DNA from: CAYQQU01 sp964419545
GTDB taxonomy: Bacteria; Bacteroidota; Bacteroidia; Chitinophagales; Saprospiraceae
Direction of reading: 5' to 3'
Assembly: GCA_964419545.1 (NCBI GenBank)
Contig: CAYQQU010000022.1
Span: forward strand, 1 to 64,000
DNA: 64,000 nucleotides
A program made the position numbers and the translations under genes. This document shows positions 56,226 to 64,000 of this stretch, piece by piece; position 1 is the stretch's first letter; the number at the start of each line of letters is the position of its first letter. Under the pieces are notes generated by a model. It was given only the letters and a program-made list of their open reading frames with translations. It was not told the DNA's origin and did no database searches.

Positions 56226-56918
56226 CTATTTCCCTTCAAACCGCTGCAGCTCCATATAGCTCTGCAGCTTGCCGTTCTTGTTGTACGACTCGGAGCGCAC
56301 CACCCCGATGCCGTCCGCGTACCATTCGGCAGCCTGGAAAGTTTGGTTGACCAGCATCATTTTGGAGCTGATGTTGTAAGTCACTTTAAAGCAATCGAAA
56401 TTGCCGGCGGGCGTTTCCACGGTTTCCCTTGCCGCCACCTGCCGGTCGGTGATGTCTACGGTCATTTTCATGACATTGATCCCGGACGATCCCGCCTCGA
56501 TGACCGTGCTGGCGTCGGGCAGCGCCATGCCTACTTCGAGTTGGGCTGGCAGTTGCATGGCGTCGCCGGTTACCGAGACGTCCATGGCGCCGAAGCCCGC
56601 CATCATTTCGGCCGGCAGCATATTGGAAACATCGAACATCAGGGTGTTGTCGGCGCAGGTAACGTCGTACTCCCCATCCGTCAATGCTTTGCCTTTTTTA
56701 TCGGTTAAGCGGAAGGCAACCTTCGCAACAGCGCCGCCGTCGGTATCTTCCACCAGCGTCACCCGCTGCGTGCTGGTCGATTCGAGCTTTCCATTGCGGT
56801 TGAAATTGGCGTACTCCATCTCCATCCCTTCCTCAAAGGGAAAATAGGCGTTGCAATTGCTTTGCGCATGGAGCAGCGCGGCCGAGCCGATCAGCCACGT
56901 CAGGAATAGTAGTCTCAT
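56226..56918 (-). CDS. exported protein, DUF3108/TapB-like
   Basis: The protein has 230 residues with a signal peptide (MRLLFLTWLIGSAALLHAQ). The pattern NAYFPFEEGMEMEYANFNRNGKLESTSTQRVT ... VETPAGNFDCFKVTYNISSKMMLVNQTFQAAEWYADGIGVVRSESYNKNGKLQSYMELQ is a repetitive beta-sheet fold like DUF3108/TapB-type proteins: an entry strand with 'y.N', the PAG.FdC.k, and the YA.GIGVVRSE..... motif. Exported proteins of this type are common in Bacteroidota. The function is unknown. Confidence 0.7.
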   Translation of the reverse strand: MRLLFLTWLIGSAALLHAQSNCNAYFPFEEGMEMEYANFNRNGKLESTSTQRVTLVEDTDGGAVAKVAFRLTDKKGKALTDGEYDVTCADNTLMFDVSNMLPAEMMAGFGAMDVSVTGDAMQLPAQLEVGMALPDASTVIEAGSSGINVMKMTVDITDRQVAARETVETPAGNFDCFKVTYNISSKMMLVNQTFQAAEWYADGIGVVRSESYNKNGKLQSYMELQRFEGK

Positions 56919-56998
56919 AATCTGTTGTTTTGATTCAGCTCCAAAGAAACAGAAAAAACGGTAAGGATATTTTTGTATTCCCCTTTTTTTGTGACGAT

Positions 56999-57673
56999 TC
57001 AGTATAAGCTTCCGCCCGCCAACGCCCGCCAGAAGGCATTATCGGGGGGCGGGGCGACCACTTCCACCGGTGTTTCCGTTTGCGGGTCGATGAAAGCCAG
57101 GCGACGGGCGTGCAGGGCGATCGCTTCGGGAAGATAGGCCTGCCTGCTGCCGTATCGCGCATCACCTAAAATGGGAAAACCCGCGGCGGCCAGCTGTGCT
57201 CTGATCTGATGGTATTTGCCCGTGAGCAGCTCGATTTCCAGCAGGGAGCCGGCAGCCGTCGCTTGCCGCAGCCGGTACCGCAGCTGCACTTCCGCAGCGC
57301 CGGCCACCGGCTCATCGAAGAGCTCGGCGCGGCGGGCCGCAGCGTTTTTGCGATGCCAGTGGCGAAGCAATACCGGGCCGGCGGGCGAAGGCGCCAGGAC
57401 GGGCGTCAGCGCCCAGTAAACTTTTTCGACCCGGCGCTCCCGAAACTGGGCGTTGAGCATCTTCAGCGCCTGCTTGCGCTTGGCCAGCACCAGCGCCCCG
57501 CTTACCGGCCGGTCGAGGCGATGCACAATGCCGACGAAGTTTTTGCCGGGCTGCCCCGCCACGTATGGCTCCGCCCATGCTTCCACGCTGGGATATTTTC
57601 CCTTCTCGACGGATAGGCCGGCCGGTTTGTTGACCACCAATACCCAGGGCGATTCGTACAGGACTGGCGCCAT
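56999..57673 (-). CDS. RluA-type RNA pseudouridine synthase
   Basis: The protein has 224 residues without an S4 RNA-binding domain. The catalytic motif GIVHRLDRPVSGALVLAK contains the essential Asp. Other family pieces are VVNKPAGLSVEKGKYPSV, LLEIELLTGKYHQIRAQLAAAGFPILGDARYG and IALHARRLAFIDP. It isomerises uridines in rRNA or tRNA; the exact site cannot be told. It is the middle of a minus-strand group, about 42 bases after the amidotransferase gene. Confidence 0.92.
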   Translation of the reverse strand: MAPVLYESPWVLVVNKPAGLSVEKGKYPSVEAWAEPYVAGQPGKNFVGIVHRLDRPVSGALVLAKRKQALKMLNAQFRERRVEKVYWALTPVLAPSPAGPVLLRHWHRKNAAARRAELFDEPVAGAAEVQLRYRLRQATAAGSLLEIELLTGKYHQIRAQLAAAGFPILGDARYGSRQAYLPEAIALHARRLAFIDPQTETPVEVVAPPPDNAFWRALAGGSLY

Positions 57674-57715
57674 AATTTTTGCTGGCTTTAAATACTTTGC
57701 ATCATCTTTTCCCCT

Positions 57716-58582
57716 TCACAAAGGCATTAAAACAACCGTTTTATCCCGTTCGACCCCGATGAAGGAATTCGGCGGGATGACCTCCCAGTCTTCCTTCACC
57801 TCCGTCAGCTTTTCGGAAACGATGAGGACCGCCTTATCGCCAGCGTCCGGGTTCCGGATCATACGGCTCACGCCATCCTGCAACTGAAAGCGAGACCCCG
57901 TCGAATAATACAGCGTAGGCGAGTCTTCGTCGGGATTTGTGCTGTAGCGGGCGCCGAAGATCCGGTCGCCATCGGTGATCATCATATTATAGGTATCGAC
58001 CTCATCATCGATGCCCGCCTGCCGCTTGAGCCCCTCGATGGTGTTGATCGTCCGTTTGAATCCCTCCGCCGCCTCGGCCATGGTCAGCGGCGCCCCGCGG
58101 GTTTTCATCTCACTCAATGTTTGCATAAGCAAGGCGAAAATATGCTCCGAATCGGTCTGCCCGGTGATCCAGAGAAAAAATTCATCCGACAACAGCGACA
58201 GCAACGCTCGCTTGATGAACGGAAATTGCTTCACGCCCCCGTTATGCATCATCAGGTATTCTTTGTAATGGAAAGGATGACAATTGAACTCGGCCGTGCC
58301 TCCTTCCGAAGCAGCGCGAACGTGGGCAAACAGACATGACGTCAGGATCAGCGAAGCATTGTACAGCAGGTTCTGATTGCTCCAGGCCGGGGTGATAGAT
58401 CGAAAGAGGCCGGGATAGGAGCGTATGGCTTTGTTGTACCACCCCAGGCCAAAACCGTCCCCGTTGAGGGTCTGCGTCATTTCTTCGGCGTCGTAGCTCT
58501 GGTTGATCAGAGAGTTTTCCGGTTTGACCAGCAATTCATCGATAATGATGGGCGTCCCGACATAAGCTAGAAAACGGCACAT
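57716..58582 (-). CDS. class II glutamine amidotransferase family (YafJ/EgtC-like)
   Basis: The protein has 288 residues starting MCRFLAYVG; Cys2 is the N-terminal nucleophile after Met removal. Further family motifs are NGDGFGLGWYN, LFAHVRAAS and HPFHYKEYLMMHNGGV. It hydrolyses glutamine or an amide-like bond; the YafJ group is not fully characterised. It is transcribed with the RluA-type gene downstream. Confidence 0.88.
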   Translation of the reverse strand: MCRFLAYVGTPIIIDELLVKPENSLINQSYDAEEMTQTLNGDGFGLGWYNKAIRSYPGLFRSITPAWSNQNLLYNASLILTSCLFAHVRAASEGGTAEFNCHPFHYKEYLMMHNGGVKQFPFIKRALLSLLSDEFFLWITGQTDSEHIFALLMQTLSEMKTRGAPLTMAEAAEGFKRTINTIEGLKRQAGIDDEVDTYNMMITDGDRIFGARYSTNPDEDSPTLYYSTGSRFQLQDGVSRMIRNPDAGDKAVLIVSEKLTEVKEDWEVIPPNSFIGVERDKTVVLMPL

Positions 58583-58777
58583 CGCAATGACTTATTAGTG
58601 TTGAAGCTTTTGGCAACGTTGTGATCTTCCAATGTTGCGCCCCACTAAAATAAGCGTTATCATTGTATTTGACTTGCACGCTCCTACCCAATTGCAAAAG
58701 AACTTTTCCGGTTCTTACGCCACATTCACCCAAGGCTGAGCACTATTTTTCTGACCCTGTAGTGAGAATACCGCTTT

Positions 58778-60505
58778 ATGACCGATCATCCTCGTCATCA
58801 GGATCCGGCGATCGGCCCGGCAGGGGCCGCTCCCGAAAACGATCCGAGCCAAAATGCCGAACCGGCGCTGAGTCGCCAGAACGCCCTTCAGGAGATCCTG
58901 ATGGCGATCTCAACCAAGTATATCAACCTGCCGCTGGACCAGGTCGAAACCGCCATCAACACCTCGCTGCAGGAGTTGGGCGAATTCGTGGGCGCGGATC
59001 GCGCTTATGTTTTCGATTACCATTTTGCGCAGGGCATCACGACCAACACCTACGAGTGGTGCGAAGAAGGCGTCACCCCGGAAATCGACAACCTGCAGGA
59101 AGTGCCCCTTTCCATGCTCAACTTCTGGGTGGAAACCCACACTCAGGGCAAAACGATGTACGTACCGGACGTCCAGGCCCTGCCGCCGGGCGGCCTGCGG
59201 GAGATCCTCGAACCGCAGAACATCAAAAGCCTGATCGCCGTACCGATGATGGACGGTGAAAAATGCCTGGGCTTCGTCGGGTTCGACGCCGTGCGCCGCC
59301 ACTATCAGTACTCGGAAAAAGAAAGAGCCCTCCTCAAGCTTTTTGCACAGATGCTGGTCAATATCCGGCTGCGGTCGGAAGCAGAAAAACAACTCCAGGC
59401 CAGCCGGGAACAACTCCAAAAACTCACCGAGAACGTGCCCGGAGCGATCTACCAGTTCGAAATGAACCCCGACGGGGAGATGAATTTCACTTTCATCAGC
59501 CAAGGAGTGTCCCAAATACATCCGCAACTGACTCCCGAAAAATTGAAAAGCAATACCCTCGCCCACTTCTCGGTGATCCATCCCGATGACCTGGAAAGGG
59601 TCTACGCTTCCATCCTCGAATCGCAACACGCCCTTTCCCAGTACCAGTTTGATTTCCGCATCGTACTGGACGACGGCTCCGTTCGCTGGAACCAGGCCAT
59701 ATCCAAACCCGAAAAAAGAGCCGACGGCGCCGTGGTGTGGTACGGCATCATCCAGGATATTACCCCCCAAAAAGAATTCGAAGCGGCCAGAAAGATCGCC
59801 CAGCGCCTGGAGATCGAAAAGAAGGAAATGGAACAGTTTACCTACATCGCTTCACACGACCTCAAGGAGCCCATCCGCACCCTGAAGAGCTTCGCCGGCC
59901 TCCTGGCCAAACGCTACCAAGGGAAACTCGACGAAAATGCCGACCAGTACCTGAACTTCATCACCGACGCCTCCAACCGCATGAACCAGGTGATCACCGC
60001 CCTCCTGAACTACAGCAAGCTGGGCAGAAATCGCGTACAGACGGAAGTGAACTGCCGCGAATTGCTGGACTATATCGAAAAAGACCTGGTCTCCGTCATC
60101 GACGCCGCGAACGCCCGCCTCCATATCTGCGACCTGCCGGTCATCCGGGGCTTCGAGCTGGAACTCCGGCAGCTGTTCCAAAACCTGATCAGCAATGCTA
60201 TTAAATTCAGCAAAGAAGGTGTACGGCCCGAGATCCATATCCAGGCCGACGAAGACCGGGCGTACTGGCATTTTGCCGTGCAGGACAACGGCATCGGTAT
60301 TCCGGAGGCTTTCCACGAAAAGATATTCAACATCTTCCAGCGCCTGCACAGCCGCGAGACCTACGAAGGCACCGGTATCGGACTGGCCCACTGCAAAAAG
60401 ATCGTCGAACTGCACCACGGCAAGATCTGGGTGGAGTCGGCGCCGGGCGCCGGCAGCACTTTCCATTTTACCATAAGCAAGAAGGTGGAATTTGCACCGG
60501 AATAA
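58778..60505 (+). CDS. GAF-PAS sensor histidine kinase
   Basis: The protein has 575 residues with no membrane helix. A GAF domain lies at about residues 45-205 (ITTNTYEWCEEGVTPEIDNLQ ... LIAVPMMDGEKCLGFVGFD), a PAS domain with PAC at about 215-345 (VPGAIYQFEMNPDGEMNFTFIS ... VVWYGIIQDITPQKEFE), a HisKA dimer domain (FTYIASHDLKEPIRTLKSFAGLL) and an HATPase domain (NLISNAIKFSKEG, DNGIGIPEAFHEKIFNIFQRLHSRETYEGTGIGLAHCKKIVELHHGKI). It is a soluble sensor, perhaps of redox or a small ligand. No response regulator is adjacent, so it is an orphan kinase. Confidence 0.92.
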   Translation: MTDHPRHQDPAIGPAGAAPENDPSQNAEPALSRQNALQEILMAISTKYINLPLDQVETAINTSLQELGEFVGADRAYVFDYHFAQGITTNTYEWCEEGVTPEIDNLQEVPLSMLNFWVETHTQGKTMYVPDVQALPPGGLREILEPQNIKSLIAVPMMDGEKCLGFVGFDAVRRHYQYSEKERALLKLFAQMLVNIRLRSEAEKQLQASREQLQKLTENVPGAIYQFEMNPDGEMNFTFISQGVSQIHPQLTPEKLKSNTLAHFSVIHPDDLERVYASILESQHALSQYQFDFRIVLDDGSVRWNQAISKPEKRADGAVVWYGIIQDITPQKEFEAARKIAQRLEIEKKEMEQFTYIASHDLKEPIRTLKSFAGLLAKRYQGKLDENADQYLNFITDASNRMNQVITALLNYSKLGRNRVQTEVNCRELLDYIEKDLVSVIDAANARLHICDLPVIRGFELELRQLFQNLISNAIKFSKEGVRPEIHIQADEDRAYWHFAVQDNGIGIPEAFHEKIFNIFQRLHSRETYEGTGIGLAHCKKIVELHHGKIWVESAPGAGSTFHFTISKKVEFAPE

Positions 60506-60509
60506 CTCC

Positions 60510-61004
60510 CTACTCCGTATTTTTCCCGACGTAGCGGAACACCTCCAGCATCTCGTCATCCGCCTGCCCGTCGCCGTCCCAGTCGATCAGGCTGCGAAAA
60601 TCCGCCAGGCCGCTATGCAGCCGTACTTCGTATTGGGTGGTGGCGTCGGGTTCGACCATCATCAGGGTGTCGCCGAAAACGTTCCAGATACCCCGCTGCA
60701 CGTCGATGAGCGAATCCTGTAGTGAACGAAACTCCGACCGGAAGCGGTTGTCGAGCTGAAAAACGGTGCGCTTGGGCTTCACCCCCAGCCGCTGCTCCCA
60801 GTTTTCTTCCCGGATGGAAAAGACGAAGCCGGTGTCGGCGCCCTGAAAACTGTTGACCTGTACATCCAGCGAAATAGCCTCCCAGGCGCCGGGCAAGGCC
60901 GATTTGAGATCAACCGCCGGAGCCGGTTCTTCTTCTTTACCGTTGCTCTGGCAGGCCATCGCCAATCCGCTGAGCAACAACAATAAAACCTGCTTGCAAT
61001 TCAT
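60510..61004 (-). CDS. lipoprotein, function unknown
   Basis: The protein has 164 residues with a lipobox (VLLLLLSGLAMAC). The mature sequence (ALPGAWEAISLDVQVNSFQGADTGFVFSIREENWEQRLGVKPKRTVFQLDNRFRSEFRSLQDSLIDVQRGIWNVFGDTLMMVEPDATTQYEVRL) resembles lipocalin-like domains of exported Bacteroidota proteins: 'GxWe..' at the start of the barrel and GDTLMMV strands. It is convergent with the kinase gene, with 4 bases between stops. Role unknown. Confidence 0.7.
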   Translation of the reverse strand: MNCKQVLLLLLSGLAMACQSNGKEEEPAPAVDLKSALPGAWEAISLDVQVNSFQGADTGFVFSIREENWEQRLGVKPKRTVFQLDNRFRSEFRSLQDSLIDVQRGIWNVFGDTLMMVEPDATTQYEVRLHSGLADFRSLIDWDGDGQADDEMLEVFRYVGKNTE

Positions 61005-61089
61005 TTTTTTGGCGCTTTTTTCGCAGCAAAGTTATACTATTTTGGACTGGATGGGACGCATTGGCATTGTTCGGCTCTTCTGTTCCAAA

Positions 61090-61151
61090 AGGCTGCCGAC
61101 CGCTCGTCCCGCTGGAATGAGAGCAAAATAATGCTTCAAACCGAGAATCGC
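61090..61151 (+). repeat. interspersed repeat X, copy 3
   Basis: It reads aaggctgccgaccgctcg, then gagagcaaaataatgcttcaa, then ccgagaatcgcg. It matches copies 1 and 2 with a few changes. It lies between divergent genes (lipoprotein and pyrophosphatase). Confidence 0.6.
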
Positions 61152-61231
61152 GGCGCCACTTCCCTACCCTTCAACTTTTTTTTCAACTATCTTACACGCC
61201 TGCCCATAGTCGATCAAATCATTCAGGATAT

Positions 61232-61828
61232 ATGCCGACTCAACTCCTTTTTCTCTCGCTATTGCTGCTTCTGGCCACCGGCTGTAACCGCCCCTTTTCC
61301 GATCCGTCCAGCCTGCCCGCCCGCACCGAAGAGGGCGTACGCATGGTGGTGGAAATACCGGCCGGCACCAATCGCAAAATTGAATTCAACAAACAGCGCC
61401 GCTCGTTCGAAAGCGACACCCTCGACGGCCGGCCCCGCGTGATCGACTTCCTGCCCTATCCCGGCAATTACGGGTTTATCCCCTCTACCTATATGGACCC
61501 CGAACGCGGCGGCGACGGCGACGCCCTCGATATCCTCCTCCTCTCGGAAAGCGTACCCACCGGCACGGTGCTCTTCACCCGGCCCATCGGCGCCCTGCTG
61601 TTCCGCGACGGCGGCGAACTCGATACCAAAATCGTGGCCGTTCCCGCCGACAGCACCCAACGCATCATCCGCGCCGACAATTTCGTCGACTTTATGATCG
61701 AATACGACGCTGCGAAACGACTGCTCGAAGACTGGTTCCTCGCCTACAAGGGATACGGCGCAATGGAACTGATCGGCTGGCGCGACGAAGTCTTCGCTTT
61801 GCAGGAAATCGAGAAATGGCAAGAGTGA
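61232..61828 (+). CDS. lipoprotein inorganic pyrophosphatase
   Basis: The protein has 198 residues. The core is a soluble family I pyrophosphatase: MVVEIPAGTNRKIEFNK, DFLPYPGNYGFIPSTYMDPERGGDGDALDILLLSE (the D.D..D metal-binding set), VLFTRPIGALLFRDGGELDTKIVAVPAD and a C-terminal KGYGAMELIGW. It is unusual in having a lipoprotein signal (LLLLLATGC) so that the enzyme would be placed in the periplasm or on a membrane, not in the cytosol. The role there could be phosphate recovery from pyrophosphate. Unlike the cytosolic housekeeping enzyme, no second copy is in the window. Confidence 0.88.
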   Translation: MPTQLLFLSLLLLLATGCNRPFSDPSSLPARTEEGVRMVVEIPAGTNRKIEFNKQRRSFESDTLDGRPRVIDFLPYPGNYGFIPSTYMDPERGGDGDALDILLLSESVPTGTVLFTRPIGALLFRDGGELDTKIVAVPADSTQRIIRADNFVDFMIEYDAAKRLLEDWFLAYKGYGAMELIGWRDEVFALQEIEKWQE

Positions 61829-61899
61829 AAGGAAAAGATCAGGTTGGAATGACCAACCGTTTTGTAAAACTTATTCCGTTCCCAAAGGCCTGGCTCCAC

Positions 61900-62754
61900 T
61901 CAACCCGCCTTCAGCACAAGCAGGGGCGTCCGGCTCTGCAACGCCAGGCGGTGGGTAAGGCTGCGATGGAAAAACGCGTCGAGTATCCCCCGCTGTTGCC
62001 GGAAAAGCACGAGCAGATCCACGCCCTGCTCCGCGGCGAAGGCGTCCAGGGCTTCGCGTACCGAATCGCCTTGCAGGTGGAAAAAGCGAATGTCGATGGT
62101 GTTCATATTTGCGTAGTAAAAAGCCTCCAGTTCCTCCGGGTCGATGTGAAATTCGCCGTTCTGGTTGGTGTGCACGTGTACGCAAAGCAGCTGCGGGTGG
62201 TACGTCTGCATCAGCTGAGCGACTTTCCAGATGTGGTAGGGCGCCGCCGCGGCCAGGTTGGAGGCGATGGCCACTTTGCGGAACGGCTGGTACAGGCCGC
62301 CTTCCGGTACGATCAGCAATTGGCAGGGCGCCTGGCGCACCAGTCCTGAAGTAACGGTGCCCACCCATTTTTCCCAGTTGCTGTGCCGGTCACGCGTTCC
62401 CATCACGATGAGGTCGGCCTCCCGCTCAGCACAGTAGCGGGCGACGGACTCTACGGGCATGCCGGCCACCACTTCCTCCTGCACGACGGGGCGGGTTTCC
62501 GCTTCCGCAAATACGGCCAGCAAACCGCTGCGGACAAAGCCGGAGATCACCTCCCGGGCCAGGCTGACCTTCTGTTCGGTGACCTGTGAAGCCAATACCG
62601 GAAAATCGACGCCCGTATCAAAATCGGGATAAACGACGTGCACCACGTGCACCTCCGCCTGAAAAACACCGGCGAGCTCCAGGGCGTATCGGTAGGCATT
62701 GGCGGCGTTTTCGGAAAAATCGGTGGGAACGACAATGCGGCGGAAGTCTTTCAT
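61900..62754 (-). CDS. universal stress protein with two UspA domains
   Basis: The protein has 284 residues from ATG 62754 (MKDFRRIVVPTDFSENAANAYRYALELAG); upstream in-frame codons to 62823 lack support. Domain 1 (residues 1-150) ends with a family nucleotide-binding pattern LIVMGTRDRHSNWEKWVGTVTSGLVRQAPCQLLIVP. Domain 2 (about 155-284) is more diverged and ends LVLFRQQRGILDAFFHRSLTHRLALQSRTPLLVL. It is expected to be cytoplasmic and stress-induced. It is convergent with the pyrophosphatase gene and divergent from the MscS gene. Confidence 0.9.
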   Translation of the reverse strand: MKDFRRIVVPTDFSENAANAYRYALELAGVFQAEVHVVHVVYPDFDTGVDFPVLASQVTEQKVSLAREVISGFVRSGLLAVFAEAETRPVVQEEVVAGMPVESVARYCAEREADLIVMGTRDRHSNWEKWVGTVTSGLVRQAPCQLLIVPEGGLYQPFRKVAIASNLAAAAPYHIWKVAQLMQTYHPQLLCVHVHTNQNGEFHIDPEELEAFYYANMNTIDIRFFHLQGDSVREALDAFAAEQGVDLLVLFRQQRGILDAFFHRSLTHRLALQSRTPLLVLKAG

Positions 62755-62901
62755 CGCACTACTTTTCCGAAAAGATATCGGATCTGAAGCGGCGCGGTAA
62801 TGATGAATGTCCGGCCCCGGCATTGACTTTTATCAATGCGCGATATTTGAGCTTGACGATTTTCTGCTTAAACGTAATTTAGCGAGCTAAAACCATAAGC
62901 T

Positions 62902-63756
62902 ATGCAACTAGACTGGATCAACCTAGCCGTTTTTCTGGGTATCCTGCTGGCCACCTTCCTGGTTGCCTTTCTCTTCAACCGCTTCTTTCGCCGGTTCATC
63001 GCCAAGTCGACCCTGATCATGCGCAACGACCCGACGAGCTACCACTTTCTGATGCACGTCATCACCGCGGTGATCTACGTGGTGGGGTTCAGCCTGGCCG
63101 TCTACTTTATGCCCAGCATGCGAGCGCTCGCCAACTCCCTGCTGGCCGGCGCCGGTATCCTGGCGGTAGCGGTCGGCTTCGCTTCACAACACGCCCTGAG
63201 CAACATCATCAGCGGGATGTTCATCGTGATGTTCAAGCCGTTTCGGGTGAACGACCGCCTGAAGATACGCGACCACCTCAGCGGCGTCGTGGAAGACATC
63301 ACCCTGCGCCATACCGTCATCCGCGATTTCGAAAACCGGCGCATCATCATTCCCAACTCGGTGATCAGCGACGAGGTGATCGTCAATTCCGATCTCAATG
63401 ACGACAAGATATGCAAGTGGATCGACATCGGCATCAGCTACGGCAGCGATATCGACCGGGCCCGCGCCATCATGCAGGAAGAAGCCTTGAACCATCCGCT
63501 GAAGATCGATAACCGCACGCCCGAACAGATCGCTGAGGGCGCTCCGGAAGTCAACGTACGCGTGATCAGCCTGGGCGAATACGCCGTCCACCTGCGTGCA
63601 TACGTCTGGGCGGCCAATAACGCCGACGCCTTCGCAATGGGGTGCGACCTGCTGGAAGCGATCAAAAAGCGGTTCGACCGGGAAGGGATCGAGATTCCTT
63701 TTCCTTACCGAAATGTTATCTTGCGCAGGGAGGTTGAGGCGGAGGTTCAGGTTTAG
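62902..63756 (+). CDS. MscS-type small mechanosensitive channel
   Basis: The protein has 284 residues. Three membrane helices: residues 5-25, 50-72 and the pore helix ANSLLAGAGILAVAVGFASQHALSNIISGMFIVMFKPFRVND, which carries the glycine/alanine packing and the conserved FASQ..LSN turn. The beta domain (LKIRDHLSGVVEDITLRHTVIRDFENRRIIIPNSVI) and the alpha/beta end follow. It releases solutes during osmotic down-shock. It is monocistronic. Confidence 0.93.
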   Translation: MQLDWINLAVFLGILLATFLVAFLFNRFFRRFIAKSTLIMRNDPTSYHFLMHVITAVIYVVGFSLAVYFMPSMRALANSLLAGAGILAVAVGFASQHALSNIISGMFIVMFKPFRVNDRLKIRDHLSGVVEDITLRHTVIRDFENRRIIIPNSVISDEVIVNSDLNDDKICKWIDIGISYGSDIDRARAIMQEEALNHPLKIDNRTPEQIAEGAPEVNVRVISLGEYAVHLRAYVWAANNADAFAMGCDLLEAIKKRFDREGIEIPFPYRNVILRREVEAEVQV

Positions 63757-63823
63757 CGCTCCGATGGTGGAGGGGCCCTGACGACAGCCTCTCCTTACCT
63801 GCCGAAGGTCTAACGATCAAACC

Positions 63824-64000
63824 ATGGAGAACATAGAAACCTTTTTCACCACCCTGAGCCCCTGGGTGCAGGCGCTGTTCGCCACCCTCTTCACCTGGGG
63901 CGTCACGGCGCTGGGAGCGGGGCTGGTTTTCTTTTTTCGCACCGTCAACCAGCGGGTGCTCGACAGCATGCTGGGCTTCGCGGCGGGCGTCATGATCGCG
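63824..64000 (+). CDS. ZIP family metal transporter (partial, cut by window end)
   Basis: The first 59 codons are seen from ATG 63824: MENIETFFTTLSPWVQALFATLFTWGVTALGAGLVFFFRTVNQRVLDSMLGFAAGVMIA. The first helix and the 'G.AAGVMIA' of the second are typical of ZupT/GufA-type ZIP transporters, which bring zinc or other divalent metals into the cytoplasm. The rest lies beyond the window. Confidence 0.8.
   Translation, partial: MENIETFFTTLSPWVQALFATLFTWGVTALGAGLVFFFRTVNQRVLDSMLGFAAGVMIA

Overview
The window looks like a GC-rich member of the Bacteroidota, most likely from the Saprospiraceae/Lewinella-like branch. The evidence is PorP/SprF-family outer-membrane proteins, very large PKD-repeat proteins ending in 'gliding-motility' type B C-terminal sorting domains of the type IX secretion system (T9SS), LytTR/LytS-type two-component genes, start codons without Shine-Dalgarno sequences, and at least one good TAnnTTTG promoter. 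It is a chromosomal scaffold with two 100-N assembly gaps, both inside a tandem repeat.

Left part (0.4-27 kb): a sigma factor and a single-pass membrane protein with an anti-sigma-like layout form an operon, divergent from a secreted TPR-CHAT protease-fold protein. Next come a PorP/SprF protein plus a beta-propeller/caspase protein, and then a run of seven small secreted paralogues (9.4-21.4 kb). Six of these form three pairs, each a cysteine-bearing member followed by a mostly cysteine-free one. A second PorP/SprF gene, tightly linked to a 1776-residue PKD protein, lies between the first and second pairs. A 710-residue exported protein of unknown function, a GH3 glycosidase plus xylulokinase (pentose use) and a dodecin follow.

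Middle part (28-38 kb): a scrambled accessory stretch holds a deleted IS21-type element, an IS3 remnant, two VapC-like PIN remnants, an HNH endonuclease, a truncated helicase, a truncated PIN-like gene and small membrane proteins. A 123-bp non-autonomous inverted-repeat element occurs twice at equal length, each copy with its own 5-bp target duplication, and one copy sits inside the IS3 transposase. Genes for tRNA-Pro and tRNA-Val, a minisatellite of about 128 bp per unit and a LytTR/LytS two-component pair follow.

Right part (38-64 kb): exported proteins (predicted barrel, S41 peptidase, alpha/beta hydrolase) lead into gpsA and an envelope-glycan cluster (YfhO-like protein, two glycosyltransferases, FkbM methyltransferase, second methyltransferase, sulfotransferase-like protein, flippase) that encloses a T9SS type B cargo. 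A 121-residue protein that is little more than a signal peptide plus a T9SS sorting domain follows. Then come a TetR regulator with matching palindromes at its own promoter and before an aldo/keto reductase, and housekeeping or stress genes (RluA-type synthase, class II amidotransferase, GAF-PAS histidine kinase, lipoprotein pyrophosphatase, double universal stress protein, MscS channel, partial ZIP transporter). Four families of small interspersed repeats and inverted repeats lie between genes across the whole window.
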